A stretch of 64,000 bases of DNA, from NCBI GenBank assembly GCA_034505955.1, contig JAPDQK010000007.1, positions 62,001 through 126,000 of the forward strand. Direction: 5' to 3'. Numbering within the stretch: position 1 is the stretch's first letter; every line of letters begins with the position of its first letter. The translations under genes were made by a program, and so were the position numbers. The DNA is from Zhuqueibacter pondensis (GTDB taxonomy: Bacteria; Zhuqueibacterota; Zhuqueibacteria; Zhuqueibacterales; Zhuqueibacteraceae). Positions 45,548 to 54,330 of the stretch are shown one piece after another. The notes beneath the pieces are model-generated. The model was not told the origin of the DNA, did not search any database, and was given only the letters and a program-made list of their open reading frames with translations.

Positions 45548-47926
45548 TTATCGAATTAAAATGACTTTTTTCATCCCCACCTGCCCTGCCACTTCCAGAC
45601 GAATAAAATATATTCCTTCGGCCAAATTGCGCGCGGAAATCTCCAGGCCATGCCAGCCGGTAGTCTGAACTTCATGAAGCAGCCTTTGCACACGCTGGCC
45701 GAGGACGTTGTAGAGTGAGATTTCCACTTTGCCGTCGCGCGGCACATAATATGTGAACGAGGTTTGACGGCTGAACGGATTCGGATAGTTCGGTCGCAAC
45801 TGCAATTGCTGTGGCGCCGGCTTGGAGCCCGACGTATCGAGTAATTGCGGAGCGACAACCCAGATTGGGCTTGACCAGGCCCATACCTGGCGATAAACGC
45901 GTTGATTCAAATCCATAATATCGCGCTTCTGCTTGGCACGCAGGTAATAAATCGATGAGCCGTCATACGTGCTGTCGACAAAGCTGTCGACGACACGGCT
46001 ACCTTTCGCCTCGAGAAACCGGATGGTTTCAAAGAAAGGATGCCCATTCTTGGTCGGACGTTTGCGCCAGTCCCACCGCAAAACTTCGACGAAATCAAGA
46101 TCATCGGTGCCGTCCACTTGCAAATTGATCTTTGGATACTTGCCAGTTTCCAGCTTAATCTGCGAACCCATCAGAAAATCGTCAATATTGAATTGCACAA
46201 TCATGCGCTGGCCGGTGGTGGCATACGTGCGGCGTTTTTTCAACGCGTCCCACACAGCATCACGCGTCAATTCTCTGGCATAGACCGCGGTCAAGCCATA
46301 ATATTCCTGGCCGGGACGCGATGAATGATCGTCGCTCGAGGCAATTACACCCAGCATTTCACCAACTGCCCAGGCGTCCTGAGCATAATGCGGGCCGCTT
46401 GCACAATCACGCTCTCCCTGCCATAACGACCTGTATGAAAGCGGATGCTCCGGAGCATACCATTCACTGGAACCGTGGGCGGAATACATTTCAATGAGTG
46501 TTCGCAACTGGGGATTGGCAAACCCCTCGCCGAAACTCACCCATGGTCTGGTAACCGCCTCGGAATGCCAAATAACTCCGGTGTGTTGCGGAATCGTCAA
46601 CATGTCAATACCCGCAGGCAGTACGGCATCTTTCAGCTCCCAAACTTTTTGCACCTGCAGATAGATATTATCTGCAAAAACCGGGATTTCCGCGATACGG
46701 TCGTCCGGTGCGTTGAAATAAATGTTGTGGTGGCCGGAGGGCGCAACGGCACTGAACTCATACGCCGGGAAGGTCACAAACTGGCCTGGTGCGTGATAAC
46801 GAATGACGTTACGCTTGGTCGCCTCCCATTCCTGCTGGGTAAGACCACCGTGCGTTTTGTAGTCATTGGAGGTGTGATCGGTGAGCGCATAAAAATCGAG
46901 ACACGCCACATCACGCGCCTTTCGAAAACTGTCCCGGCCATGTCCATCATGGCTGAAGCATGAATGACTGTGCAAGTCACCCCAATATATCTGATAATAT
47001 TGCGGCTGCAGTGTGACTTTCACAGGATTCGAGCGCACCTGCCAGAGGGAATCCGGGCTCATTCCCAGTGCACGAAGTTTTACGTAATGCACGCCCCGCG
47101 TTTGAAATCGAACTTCGACGTTCTTCCGGCCACTATCGCTCGGTGTCAATTCCACTGTTTTGGGCAAAATCGCCAACGAGTCGGTCGCGGACAGCACCAT
47201 CGTCCCCACGAACGAGGTCGCCAAATTGTCATACTCATCACGGACCACGATTTTCAAAATTGCCGGCATACCAACCTGACTCGTGGTGGGCAAATACCCG
47301 CGCAACCGGTAAGGCGCACGCGGTAGAATTGCAATCAGCGGCTTCTGCGCCAGTTCCCGATAAATTCCACTTGCCTCAAGATCATAGGCAACCAGCACCG
47401 TGTCCACAAATGCTGTTGGCGACGCCATCAAACGCCCCTTGGGGGGATTGGCACCGTAGACTACATGAATCGTATCACCTCTGGACAATGCCCGCTGCCC
47501 AACCATTGCCGTGACGACCCAGGCATTCCGATCCCAGTCCCAAGGCACCTGCCTGTCTCTTTGATCAATGGAAGTGATCGAAACCGTGGCCCGTGGATTC
47601 GAGGTCGAAACTGTCACGTAATTGGGTGAATTGGGATCTTCATTCTGAACCTGGGAAAATCCTTTCACGAAGCGAATCTTCAAGCCGCCACCAATGGCCA
47701 TGCTGTCTGCCTGTATCACAAAAGACAGGCGCCAAGTACCTGGTGTGCGCACCATTGCCGTTTGCGGAGAAATGATTGTCATCATCGCCTGTTGTTTTTT
47801 TGTCTGCGCCATAATCAGACCAAGCGGGCATATCAGAAAAATCACTCCGGCGATCATATGAAATAAAATGACAGACCTTCTCCCATGCTTGTGGCCGTCC
47901 AAAAATTTTAACGTGTTCAGCGGCAT
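45548..47926 (-). CDS. PHP/DUF3604 metallohydrolase with T9SS tail, copy 2
   Basis: 792 residues from ATG at 47926; open frame extends to 47971, overlapping the upstream GT4 gene, but the chosen ATG avoids this and is preceded by AAGGCGG. Same architecture as copy 1, block by block: 'YWGDLHSHSCFSHDGHG', 'FYALTDHTSND', 'VIASSDDHSSRPG', 'KKRRTYATTGQRMIV', and the tail 'LRPNYPNPFSRQTSFTYYV'. By eye well over half of positions are identical, so a tandem duplication. Ser in copy 1 'SSFSKDG' is Cys/His here ('SCFSHDG'), not a metal ligand. Predicted secreted metal-dependent hydrolase. Confidence 0.87.
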   Translation of the reverse strand: MPLNTLKFLDGHKHGRRSVILFHMIAGVIFLICPLGLIMAQTKKQQAMMTIISPQTAMVRTPGTWRLSFVIQADSMAIGGGLKIRFVKGFSQVQNEDPNSPNYVTVSTSNPRATVSITSIDQRDRQVPWDWDRNAWVVTAMVGQRALSRGDTIHVVYGANPPKGRLMASPTAFVDTVLVAYDLEASGIYRELAQKPLIAILPRAPYRLRGYLPTTSQVGMPAILKIVVRDEYDNLATSFVGTMVLSATDSLAILPKTVELTPSDSGRKNVEVRFQTRGVHYVKLRALGMSPDSLWQVRSNPVKVTLQPQYYQIYWGDLHSHSCFSHDGHGRDSFRKARDVACLDFYALTDHTSNDYKTHGGLTQQEWEATKRNVIRYHAPGQFVTFPAYEFSAVAPSGHHNIYFNAPDDRIAEIPVFADNIYLQVQKVWELKDAVLPAGIDMLTIPQHTGVIWHSEAVTRPWVSFGEGFANPQLRTLIEMYSAHGSSEWYAPEHPLSYRSLWQGERDCASGPHYAQDAWAVGEMLGVIASSDDHSSRPGQEYYGLTAVYARELTRDAVWDALKKRRTYATTGQRMIVQFNIDDFLMGSQIKLETGKYPKINLQVDGTDDLDFVEVLRWDWRKRPTKNGHPFFETIRFLEAKGSRVVDSFVDSTYDGSSIYYLRAKQKRDIMDLNQRVYRQVWAWSSPIWVVAPQLLDTSGSKPAPQQLQLRPNYPNPFSRQTSFTYYVPRDGKVEISLYNVLGQRVQRLLHEVQTTGWHGLEISARNLAEGIYFIRLEVAGQVGMKKVILIR

Positions 47927-47936
47927 CCAACCGCCT

Positions 47937-49277
47937 TTAACATTCATGAGCTTCTGCCATCCGGTCATCATCGGTCACCTCCGTAATGCGCGAAGAAGAA
48001 TCGACCCGGGTATGTCTGTTTTTGCAACCATATTGGTTCAGATTTTTGGCGGCAATAAGCTGATGGTACAAACTCATCATCCGCTGATAATGTTGCTCAA
48101 CATTGAAATGTTGGTACGCATGGAGCCGCGCTCGTGCGCCCATCTGCTGCAAACGACCGGGCTGTAACATCAAGCTCTCGATTTTGTGCCGCAGATCGAG
48201 CACATTCCCGGGCTCAAACAATTCCCCAAACTCAGGCGCCAGCAGCTCCGGAATGCCGCCAATGCGCGCGCCGAGAACCGGGCGTCCCGCGGCCAATGCT
48301 TCATAGATAACCATCGGTGAATTTTCGTACCATTCCGAAGGAACGACGACCAGGCTGGCATTCGCCAGTGCCTCTGAACACGCTGCCGGAGTGAGGAAAT
48401 CGAGCAGTTCAATGTGATGCAATTGGCGCTCGCCAATGATGCGCTTGAGATCGTCCATGGCATCGCCTTGACCGGCAATTTGCAGACGCAAGGCACGCAG
48501 AGGTGCCATGGCTTCGATGAGTGTATGGACACCCTTGTGCCGGGAAAGACGACCCAAATAAAGCACCGTATTGCCCCATGGTCCAGGACGGGCGAACGAT
48601 TTTTGCGGCTCGTCGATCGTATACGGGATGTGCACGATTTTTTGCGCCGGCATGCCATGCTCGAGCAGCTTATCCCGTAAAAAAATACTGGGTGCGATAA
48701 AACGATCCACACGATTCTCATACAGGCCGAGGGTGCGATGGATCACCTTGGAAACAAATGCCAACGCACTGGTTTTCGCATTGTTGTTATAACAGCGCTT
48801 GCGGATGATGGAAAAGAGCGAATCTTTACAGGCTTCGCAGATCTTTCCGTTCGCTAAAAATTTGTTATTGGCACACACCGGTTGATAATCATGCAGGGTT
48901 TGCACGACTGGAACACCATGCCGGCGCAATGGCTCGAAAATCGACGGCGAAAGCTGGTAAAAAATATTGTGGACATGGGCGACCTCGGGTTTGGTCGCGG
49001 CAATCAACGCCTCAATTTTTTCCCTGGCCTGCCAATTATAAACACCGTCGCAAAAGGCGCGCGCCTGCAGGTGCAACCCGGCGGTCAAATAATTTTGGTA
49101 TGTCAAGGAATTTTCAACAAAATAAGCCTCGTGTTTCGAGGGAAAGTTTTTCGGATGACGCGTGGAAAAAGCAATCACCTCATGACCACGGTCGGAAAGA
49201 ATTTTCGACAGCAAAAAATAATAACGATCGGCACCACCGACGATATGATGATATTTGTTGATCATCAAAATTCTCAT
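47937..49277 (-). CDS. Glycosyltransferase family 4
   Basis: 446 residues from ATG at 49277, 2 nt after the stop of the sulfotransferase gene. GT-B fold with 'RILMINKYHHIVGGADRYYFLLSKILSDRGHEV' and a donor domain 'VLYLGRLSRHKGVHTLIEAMAPL' and 'VVPSEWYENSPMVIYEALAAGRPVLGARIGGIPELL' (E-x7-E motif). A Cys-containing insert ('KICEACKDSLFSIIRKRCYNN') occurs in many GT4s with a 'TLHDYQPVCANN' segment. Adds a sugar to the lipid-linked repeat unit on the cytoplasmic side. Donor and acceptor unknown. Confidence 0.92.
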   Translation of the reverse strand: MRILMINKYHHIVGGADRYYFLLSKILSDRGHEVIAFSTRHPKNFPSKHEAYFVENSLTYQNYLTAGLHLQARAFCDGVYNWQAREKIEALIAATKPEVAHVHNIFYQLSPSIFEPLRRHGVPVVQTLHDYQPVCANNKFLANGKICEACKDSLFSIIRKRCYNNNAKTSALAFVSKVIHRTLGLYENRVDRFIAPSIFLRDKLLEHGMPAQKIVHIPYTIDEPQKSFARPGPWGNTVLYLGRLSRHKGVHTLIEAMAPLRALRLQIAGQGDAMDDLKRIIGERQLHHIELLDFLTPAACSEALANASLVVVPSEWYENSPMVIYEALAAGRPVLGARIGGIPELLAPEFGELFEPGNVLDLRHKIESLMLQPGRLQQMGARARLHAYQHFNVEQHYQRMMSLYHQLIAAKNLNQYGCKNRHTRVDSSSRITEVTDDDRMAEAHEC

Positions 49278-49279
49278 GA

Positions 49280-50158
49280 TCACCAATCCAGGTCCTTTTC
49301 ATAGCCGAGGCGAATCAGGAGCTCACCGGCAATTTCTTTCATAAGCTGCTTGTGTTCCGGCTCAAAAACCTCCCTCCAACCGCCGGATCCACCTTTGCGA
49401 AAGGTATGTGAGTTCTCGGGAACAATGTTTCGCTCAATCATCCGCAAAATTTCCTCATGATTGCGCCGGGTGCCGGTGATGTCACCATAAAAAGCCAACA
49501 TCCGGTGCAGACACGCCTGACGCCTTTCCGAGGTCAATTCCTCATATCTGACGACACAAACCTCCTTCTGATCGAACCATGGCAGGAAAGGCCTGAAGCG
49601 CTGACCGATGTCCGGAAAGTAAAAAGGCACCGTGCCCGCAGGAATGCCTTCAATCGCGCAGCGGATGCGTTCCGACATGTTCGACAGCTTGTGCGCAAAG
49701 TAGTGATGCAGCCGGTGGTATTTGTGCATAAAAGTCAAATAATGCACATCGGACACCACGACATCCCGCGGGTCTCGGATGATCAGATAATGCACGCAGC
49801 CTTTTGCACGCAACGCCTGATGGCAGGCCGGACTATAATGCAAATGCGCGGCCACCAGCTCGCCAGGCACAATCCAGCTGATTCGTCGCAACAGGGTTCG
49901 CTGGCTTCTTTCCTTGAAGCGAATCGGTGGAATGGAGGCGATGAACGAATCATAATTTCTCGTGCCGGGAAAAGCAGAAAGGACTTGCTTCAGTAAATGC
50001 GTGCCGGACTTGGGAAACGAATTCGCCAGCAAGCAATGGGGCGGCTCGCCGGACTTCAGCAATGCAACACCGAACCGAGGCACTTGTTTGAACAGAGAGA
50101 GCGACTTTCGTACCAATGGGTTCTGCTTTCGCAAACGAGCAAAATAGCCTGTCACCAT
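49280..50158 (-). CDS. Sulfotransferase domain protein 1
   Basis: 292 residues from ATG at 50158, which has AGGAG 7 nt upstream; the long open frame further upstream overlaps the Wzy gene and has no support. 5'-PSB loop for PAPS in 'NSFPKSGTHLLKQVLSAFPG' and 3'-PB segment 'YLIIRDPRDVVVSDVHYL' are typical for the Sulfotransfer_1 family. C-terminal 'HTFRKGGSGGWREVF' matches the conserved 'RKGxxGDWK' PAPS-binding motif. Its start overlaps the end of the Wzy gene. Probably sulfates a sugar residue of the polysaccharide. Confidence 0.88.
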   Translation of the reverse strand: MVTGYFARLRKQNPLVRKSLSLFKQVPRFGVALLKSGEPPHCLLANSFPKSGTHLLKQVLSAFPGTRNYDSFIASIPPIRFKERSQRTLLRRISWIVPGELVAAHLHYSPACHQALRAKGCVHYLIIRDPRDVVVSDVHYLTFMHKYHRLHHYFAHKLSNMSERIRCAIEGIPAGTVPFYFPDIGQRFRPFLPWFDQKEVCVVRYEELTSERRQACLHRMLAFYGDITGTRRNHEEILRMIERNIVPENSHTFRKGGSGGWREVFEPEHKQLMKEIAGELLIRLGYEKDLDW

Positions 50159-51525
50159 CTCGCCACTCCTGCCAGTTGGTACCTGCTCGCTGGCACGTAA
50201 TTGATTTTCTCCACGACAGCCCGTGGCTTGCGCAGCGCCTGCTCGCTGATTCCAAGTGCTGAGCCAATCAGCGTCATGATCAGCGGCCATTCGCATGAAT
50301 TCAACATGCCGACATACCACAACATCGCGAAGTAAAGGCCAACAAAGCAACCGATGAATCCGATCAGATAATCCATGCCCTCCCGATGCATTTCCATTTT
50401 GCGACGTCGAAGCGCTTTTAGAATGCGCAGCAGCGGCCATAAAATAATGATCATAAACAAGACGGCGCCCACCACGCCAGATTCTGTCGCCACGATCAGA
50501 TAAATGTTATGAACCGTGGCGGTGAACCACTTGGGAATAAATGGATTGCTTTCCAGGATCATGGCTTTGGAGTTGCCCAATCCAACTCCCATCCACAAAT
50601 TGCCTTTCATGACGACCAACGCACCATTGACCAAGTCGCTGCGGATGTCATAACTTTGGTCGGCAAAGGTGATGCCGATTCGGGCAATCACCATCTCTGA
50701 CACCAATTGGAATTCTGTGGTAAAAAAAGTATAGACAAAAACCAACAGCATCGCCGGGATGAGCAGATATCCCAACCAGCGCTGCCAACCCGCCCACGGG
50801 TTGCGGTAACGGTGCTCAAAGAATACCACAGCGGCAACGCCCAACAAAAACGCCATCCAGTTGGCACGTGAAAAAGTCAAAATCAGAACGGTGGCGCAGA
50901 CGAACCACCACAAAACGAACGGCACTCTGAATTTGTTGCGCTCATCGAGTGTGCGCGCCTGCAAGAATGGCACGAGCATGACCAGCCAATTGCCGAGATA
51001 GTTCGTATGCTCGAATGTGCCTTGTGCCCTTGTCACACGTTCGTTGTAAAATATCCACGCCGAGTGATGCTCTTTTTTTACCCCAAAATATTGCTTGACG
51101 ACCCCGATGCTGGATTGCGTAATGGATTGCAGGATGGCCAAAATCGGTTGCACGACCAGGCAAAAACCAATGGCAAAGAAAAGCACTTTTTCCGGTATAA
51201 AACTGCCGACCGTGTGCCGCATGTAAAAAATGATCAAGTACGCGCGAACCCAATAAAGCAGCCAGTTCACACTAAGGTCAAAATCCTTGCCGTGCAGCGA
51301 GGTGATAAACAGCCAGACATAAAAGGCCAGGAACACCAAATCAAACGCCCCAAAAATGAGCCGGGTCTGGCGAAAGCACACGCGCAGATATAAGCAACAA
51401 TACAAGAGCAGCAACGGGAAATCAAACAAATATATGCTGATGCCGGGCACGATTTCCATCGACAGCGGCACCATCATGATGGCAAAAAACAAAAAGAAAA
51501 AAAAGATTTCGACTCGTTTATCCAT
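50152..51525 (-). CDS. Wzy/O-antigen ligase-like polymerase
   Basis: 457 residues from ATG at 51525. About ten to twelve membrane helices, with a large periplasmic loop between about residues 150 and 200. The Wzy_C segment 'LILTFSRANWMAFLLGVAAVVFF' is followed by 'MGVGLGNSKAM' and 'TVHNIYLIVATESGVVGAVLFMIIILWPLL', which is the signature of the O-antigen ligase/polymerase superfamily. In this locus it is the only candidate polymerase, so Wzy is the more likely role than WaaL. Confidence 0.88.
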   Translation of the reverse strand: MDKRVEIFFFFLFFAIMMVPLSMEIVPGISIYLFDFPLLLLYCCLYLRVCFRQTRLIFGAFDLVFLAFYVWLFITSLHGKDFDLSVNWLLYWVRAYLIIFYMRHTVGSFIPEKVLFFAIGFCLVVQPILAILQSITQSSIGVVKQYFGVKKEHHSAWIFYNERVTRAQGTFEHTNYLGNWLVMLVPFLQARTLDERNKFRVPFVLWWFVCATVLILTFSRANWMAFLLGVAAVVFFEHRYRNPWAGWQRWLGYLLIPAMLLVFVYTFFTTEFQLVSEMVIARIGITFADQSYDIRSDLVNGALVVMKGNLWMGVGLGNSKAMILESNPFIPKWFTATVHNIYLIVATESGVVGAVLFMIIILWPLLRILKALRRRKMEMHREGMDYLIGFIGCFVGLYFAMLWYVGMLNSCEWPLIMTLIGSALGISEQALRKPRAVVEKINYVPASRYQLAGVARW

Positions 51526-51532
51526 ATCCGTG

Positions 51533-52705
51533 TTATGCTCGAGAAAGCACGAGATTGTAAATCTGCGCTGTTCTATCTGCAATGACATTCCATGACAATT
51601 CTCTTTGCGCCCAAAGGTTCGCATTCTTTCCCATTTCGTGCCGTCGGATTTTGTCGTTCAACAGCCCGATAACTGCGCGCGCAAAGCCGTCCTCATCACC
51701 CGGCCCCACCAAAATACCGGTTTCTCCGTCGATAATGCTTTCATTGAGGTCACCCACATCAAATGCCACCACCGGTTTGCCAAAGGCATACGCCACGGGA
51801 ATGACGCCGCTCTGGCTGGCTTCCTCATACGGCAGCATGACCACCGCACTGCGGCGAAACAGCCGTTCCACCTCATCATCCTCGATAAAACGATCATAAA
51901 CCTCGAATCCCGGTTCTGCTTTCAACGCGGCCACCGTGCGTCGAACTTTGGCACTGGCAACGCGGCTGGGCAATTTTGTACGCCTTCCTGCCACGATGAA
52001 TCGTGCCGTAGAAAACACCGCGCGAACTCTGCGGGCTATCGCGGCGAGACGATGAATGCCCTTATTGGGGCGCAGCTCGCCGAAGAATAAAACGATATTC
52101 TCTTCTTCGGAAACCTCGGTGTGCCGATTCCGATTGTATACCGCAAAAGTGCCATGCCGAGTGATTGATACTTTGCACGGTTCTACTCCAGCCTCGAGTA
52201 AAACCTGCCGGCTTTGTTTGCCATGAACGATCAAATGATGCGCGCTTTGCCAGGCAATCCGTCGCGTCAAGAAGGAAAAGAATCCTCCCATGCCTGGGTG
52301 TGGTGCGGGATCATGCTCGGTGATGATCAGCGGCCAACGGCGCGCCAACACCGGCCAAAGCCCGAACGTCCATCGAAAAGCATTGCCGGAGGTGTCATGC
52401 ACGAGAACCGGTTGAAAATTTTTCACCAGTTGAAAAATTCGACGGTACACGAGCGGGTTGGGCGCTCCCAAAATTTTATTTTTGCGAATCGCGGCCACTT
52501 TCAGGTTCGGATCAAAGTCGAATTTGCGCATTTCTTCGGAAGTAACAAGCATGACCTCAAAATGCCGGCTCATGGCATTGGCGAGCAAGGCGCCATAGTA
52601 TGCAATACCGCCTGGTTTGGGTAGCGCCAGAATGGCGACTCGCGCCTGGCTCTGCAGCCTGCGCTCCCGCCATTTTTCGGCAGGTTTTTCGGCGGTCATC
52701 ACCAT
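51533..52705 (-). CDS. Glycosyltransferase family 4/1
   Basis: 390 residues from ATG at 52705 (TGATG overlap with the preceding gene; GTG at 52708 and ATG at 52699 are alternatives). GT-B fold: 'VAILALPKPGGIAYYGALLANAMSRHFEVML' in the acceptor domain, 'ENIVLFFGELRPNKGIHRLAAIARRV' and 'AVVMLPYEEASQSGVIPVAYAFGKPVVAFDVGDLNE' in the donor domain. Likely adds one residue of the repeat unit. Sugar unknown. Confidence 0.9.
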   Translation of the reverse strand: MVMTAEKPAEKWRERRLQSQARVAILALPKPGGIAYYGALLANAMSRHFEVMLVTSEEMRKFDFDPNLKVAAIRKNKILGAPNPLVYRRIFQLVKNFQPVLVHDTSGNAFRWTFGLWPVLARRWPLIITEHDPAPHPGMGGFFSFLTRRIAWQSAHHLIVHGKQSRQVLLEAGVEPCKVSITRHGTFAVYNRNRHTEVSEEENIVLFFGELRPNKGIHRLAAIARRVRAVFSTARFIVAGRRTKLPSRVASAKVRRTVAALKAEPGFEVYDRFIEDDEVERLFRRSAVVMLPYEEASQSGVIPVAYAFGKPVVAFDVGDLNESIIDGETGILVGPGDEDGFARAVIGLLNDKIRRHEMGKNANLWAQRELSWNVIADRTAQIYNLVLSRA

Positions 52706-54330
52706 CACAAATAACCCAAGCTTCGCAACCGTGCTTTGATTTCTTCCTGTTCGCTTTTAGTCAAGATCGTTTCGCTGACGTGCTCAAAGGGTTTGGCGGC
52801 GTATTCTGGTGCATACGGAGGGGTCGCCAGGTCGAACCATTCCGCTCTCACGACGCCGTCCATATGCTGCGGAACAGGAAGATGCATCCAGTATAACAAT
52901 GTCGGTGCCAAGTCCTGAAGATCAACCACGGTCGAGGAATGGCCATTGTTCCGCTTGCGGACATTCGGGCCGGCCAACAGATAGATGCCTTCCGGTGCAT
53001 GATGACCGATGAGTGCCTCGTCGTCTTTGACCTGCGAAAAAACCTTGCCACTCCGAAAATAGGTCTTCGAAGCGAAGCTGTAACCGGGCATCGGCTCCAC
53101 GATCAAGTCGGGAAGGCGTTCAAGCGCCTCCCCATGATAAATTGTATGAGCCCGGTGAATGGCGCGAACAATCGGTGCGCCGGTCTGGGGATCCCGCCAG
53201 TCCTGCAAGCAATTGAGGAGACGTTCAATATTGGCGGCCGACGCTTGACTGCCGAAATAGAGATAGCCCCAAAACGAGCTGAAGGCCCATGCCACCGATC
53301 GCTTGCGATCGATCATCTGCTGATTGAGTATGCGTGCCAAGGTCGCATGCGTCGACTTGCTCAGCAAGCGTTTGCGCAGATGAAAAACGTCAATTCGGCG
53401 CAACAGCTCAGCATAGCGCTGCCATGAGCTCAATGGCGCGTTTTGCGCCGAAAGGAAGCCGCGTTGATAAAGCCAATGGTTGAGTTCCACCCGTGTGCGC
53501 TGGCGCTGAAAACCGTGATCGGAAACCACCACGCGCAGTGTCTCCGGCCCCATGGAGCTCGCAGCAGCCGCGAACAACTTCCCCAACATCGCGTCGAGCG
53601 GCACGAAAAACTCGGCTGCCAGTTTCCGATACTGCTCCTGAGAAAATGCCGGATGCCCGGGATCAAGAAATTTCCAAAAAGGATGCTGCAGAAAATCCAG
53701 GCATTGGAACTGAATGAAAGCAAAATCCCAAGGTTCGCGCTGCAAAAGATAGAGCATCGCCTCGCCACGACTATGGATAAAGCGTCGCATCAAATCAAGG
53801 AAATCCTCCAGATTCGTATGCAGCCCATGTTGTTGCTCCTCCTCGTACAACAGCGGCCAGGGATAACCAAGATGGCGCTCGATTTCATCCTGCAAGCTTG
53901 CCGGGTAAGTAAAAATGGATCCACGATTCGGTGTCGGCAGGCCGCTGATCAAAACGCCATTGAGACGCGGCGGCGGATAAGTCATCGGCAAATCGACCAC
54001 GGCAACACGCAAACCCAATTCACTCAGAATCTGCCAAAGCGTCGGCACAAGCAAATTCGTGGCGTTGACGATGTAGGCTTCTTCATCTTGACGATTATAC
54101 CCTTGAAAATCAAAAATGCCATGCTTGCCGGGATTGCAACCAGTCATGAAGGTGCTCCACGCGGCCGGCGTAATCGGCGGTATCGTGGAATGATGAATAC
54201 CGCTGATGCCTTCGTGTGCAAGCGCCGTCAGATTGGGCATCGAGCCAGCCTCCATCAACGGCTGCAAAACCGTCCACGTGCCGCCATCCAGGCCCACGCA
54301 AAAAACTCGACGTTTCCTATTCACAGTCAT
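52705..54330 (-). CDS. Alkaline-phosphatase-superfamily phosphodiesterase-like protein
   Basis: 541 residues. Type I phosphodiesterase/nucleotide pyrophosphatase-like: 'RVFCVGLDGGTWTVLQPLMEAGSMPNLTALAHEG' (first metal Asp), Thr nucleophile region 'PPITPAAWSTFMTGCNPGKHGIFDF', 'VVVSDHGFQRQRTRVELNHWLYQRGFL' and 'LIGHHAPEGIYLLAGPNVRK'. No signal peptide is visible, so it is cytoplasmic or exported by another route. Similar proteins are frequent in polysaccharide loci and of unknown substrate; nucleotide-sugar or phosphoglycan hydrolysis or transfer are possible. Overlaps both neighbours. Confidence 0.82.
   Translation of the reverse strand: MTVNRKRRVFCVGLDGGTWTVLQPLMEAGSMPNLTALAHEGISGIHHSTIPPITPAAWSTFMTGCNPGKHGIFDFQGYNRQDEEAYIVNATNLLVPTLWQILSELGLRVAVVDLPMTYPPPRLNGVLISGLPTPNRGSIFTYPASLQDEIERHLGYPWPLLYEEEQQHGLHTNLEDFLDLMRRFIHSRGEAMLYLLQREPWDFAFIQFQCLDFLQHPFWKFLDPGHPAFSQEQYRKLAAEFFVPLDAMLGKLFAAAASSMGPETLRVVVSDHGFQRQRTRVELNHWLYQRGFLSAQNAPLSSWQRYAELLRRIDVFHLRKRLLSKSTHATLARILNQQMIDRKRSVAWAFSSFWGYLYFGSQASAANIERLLNCLQDWRDPQTGAPIVRAIHRAHTIYHGEALERLPDLIVEPMPGYSFASKTYFRSGKVFSQVKDDEALIGHHAPEGIYLLAGPNVRKRNNGHSSTVVDLQDLAPTLLYWMHLPVPQHMDGVVRAEWFDLATPPYAPEYAAKPFEHVSETILTKSEQEEIKARLRSLGYL

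Noticed and set aside
49286..50440. 386-residue version of sulfotransferase 1.
   Set aside because: The first 94 residues have no family similarity, overlap the Wzy gene in another frame, and a good ribosome-binding site lies before the ATG at 50158.
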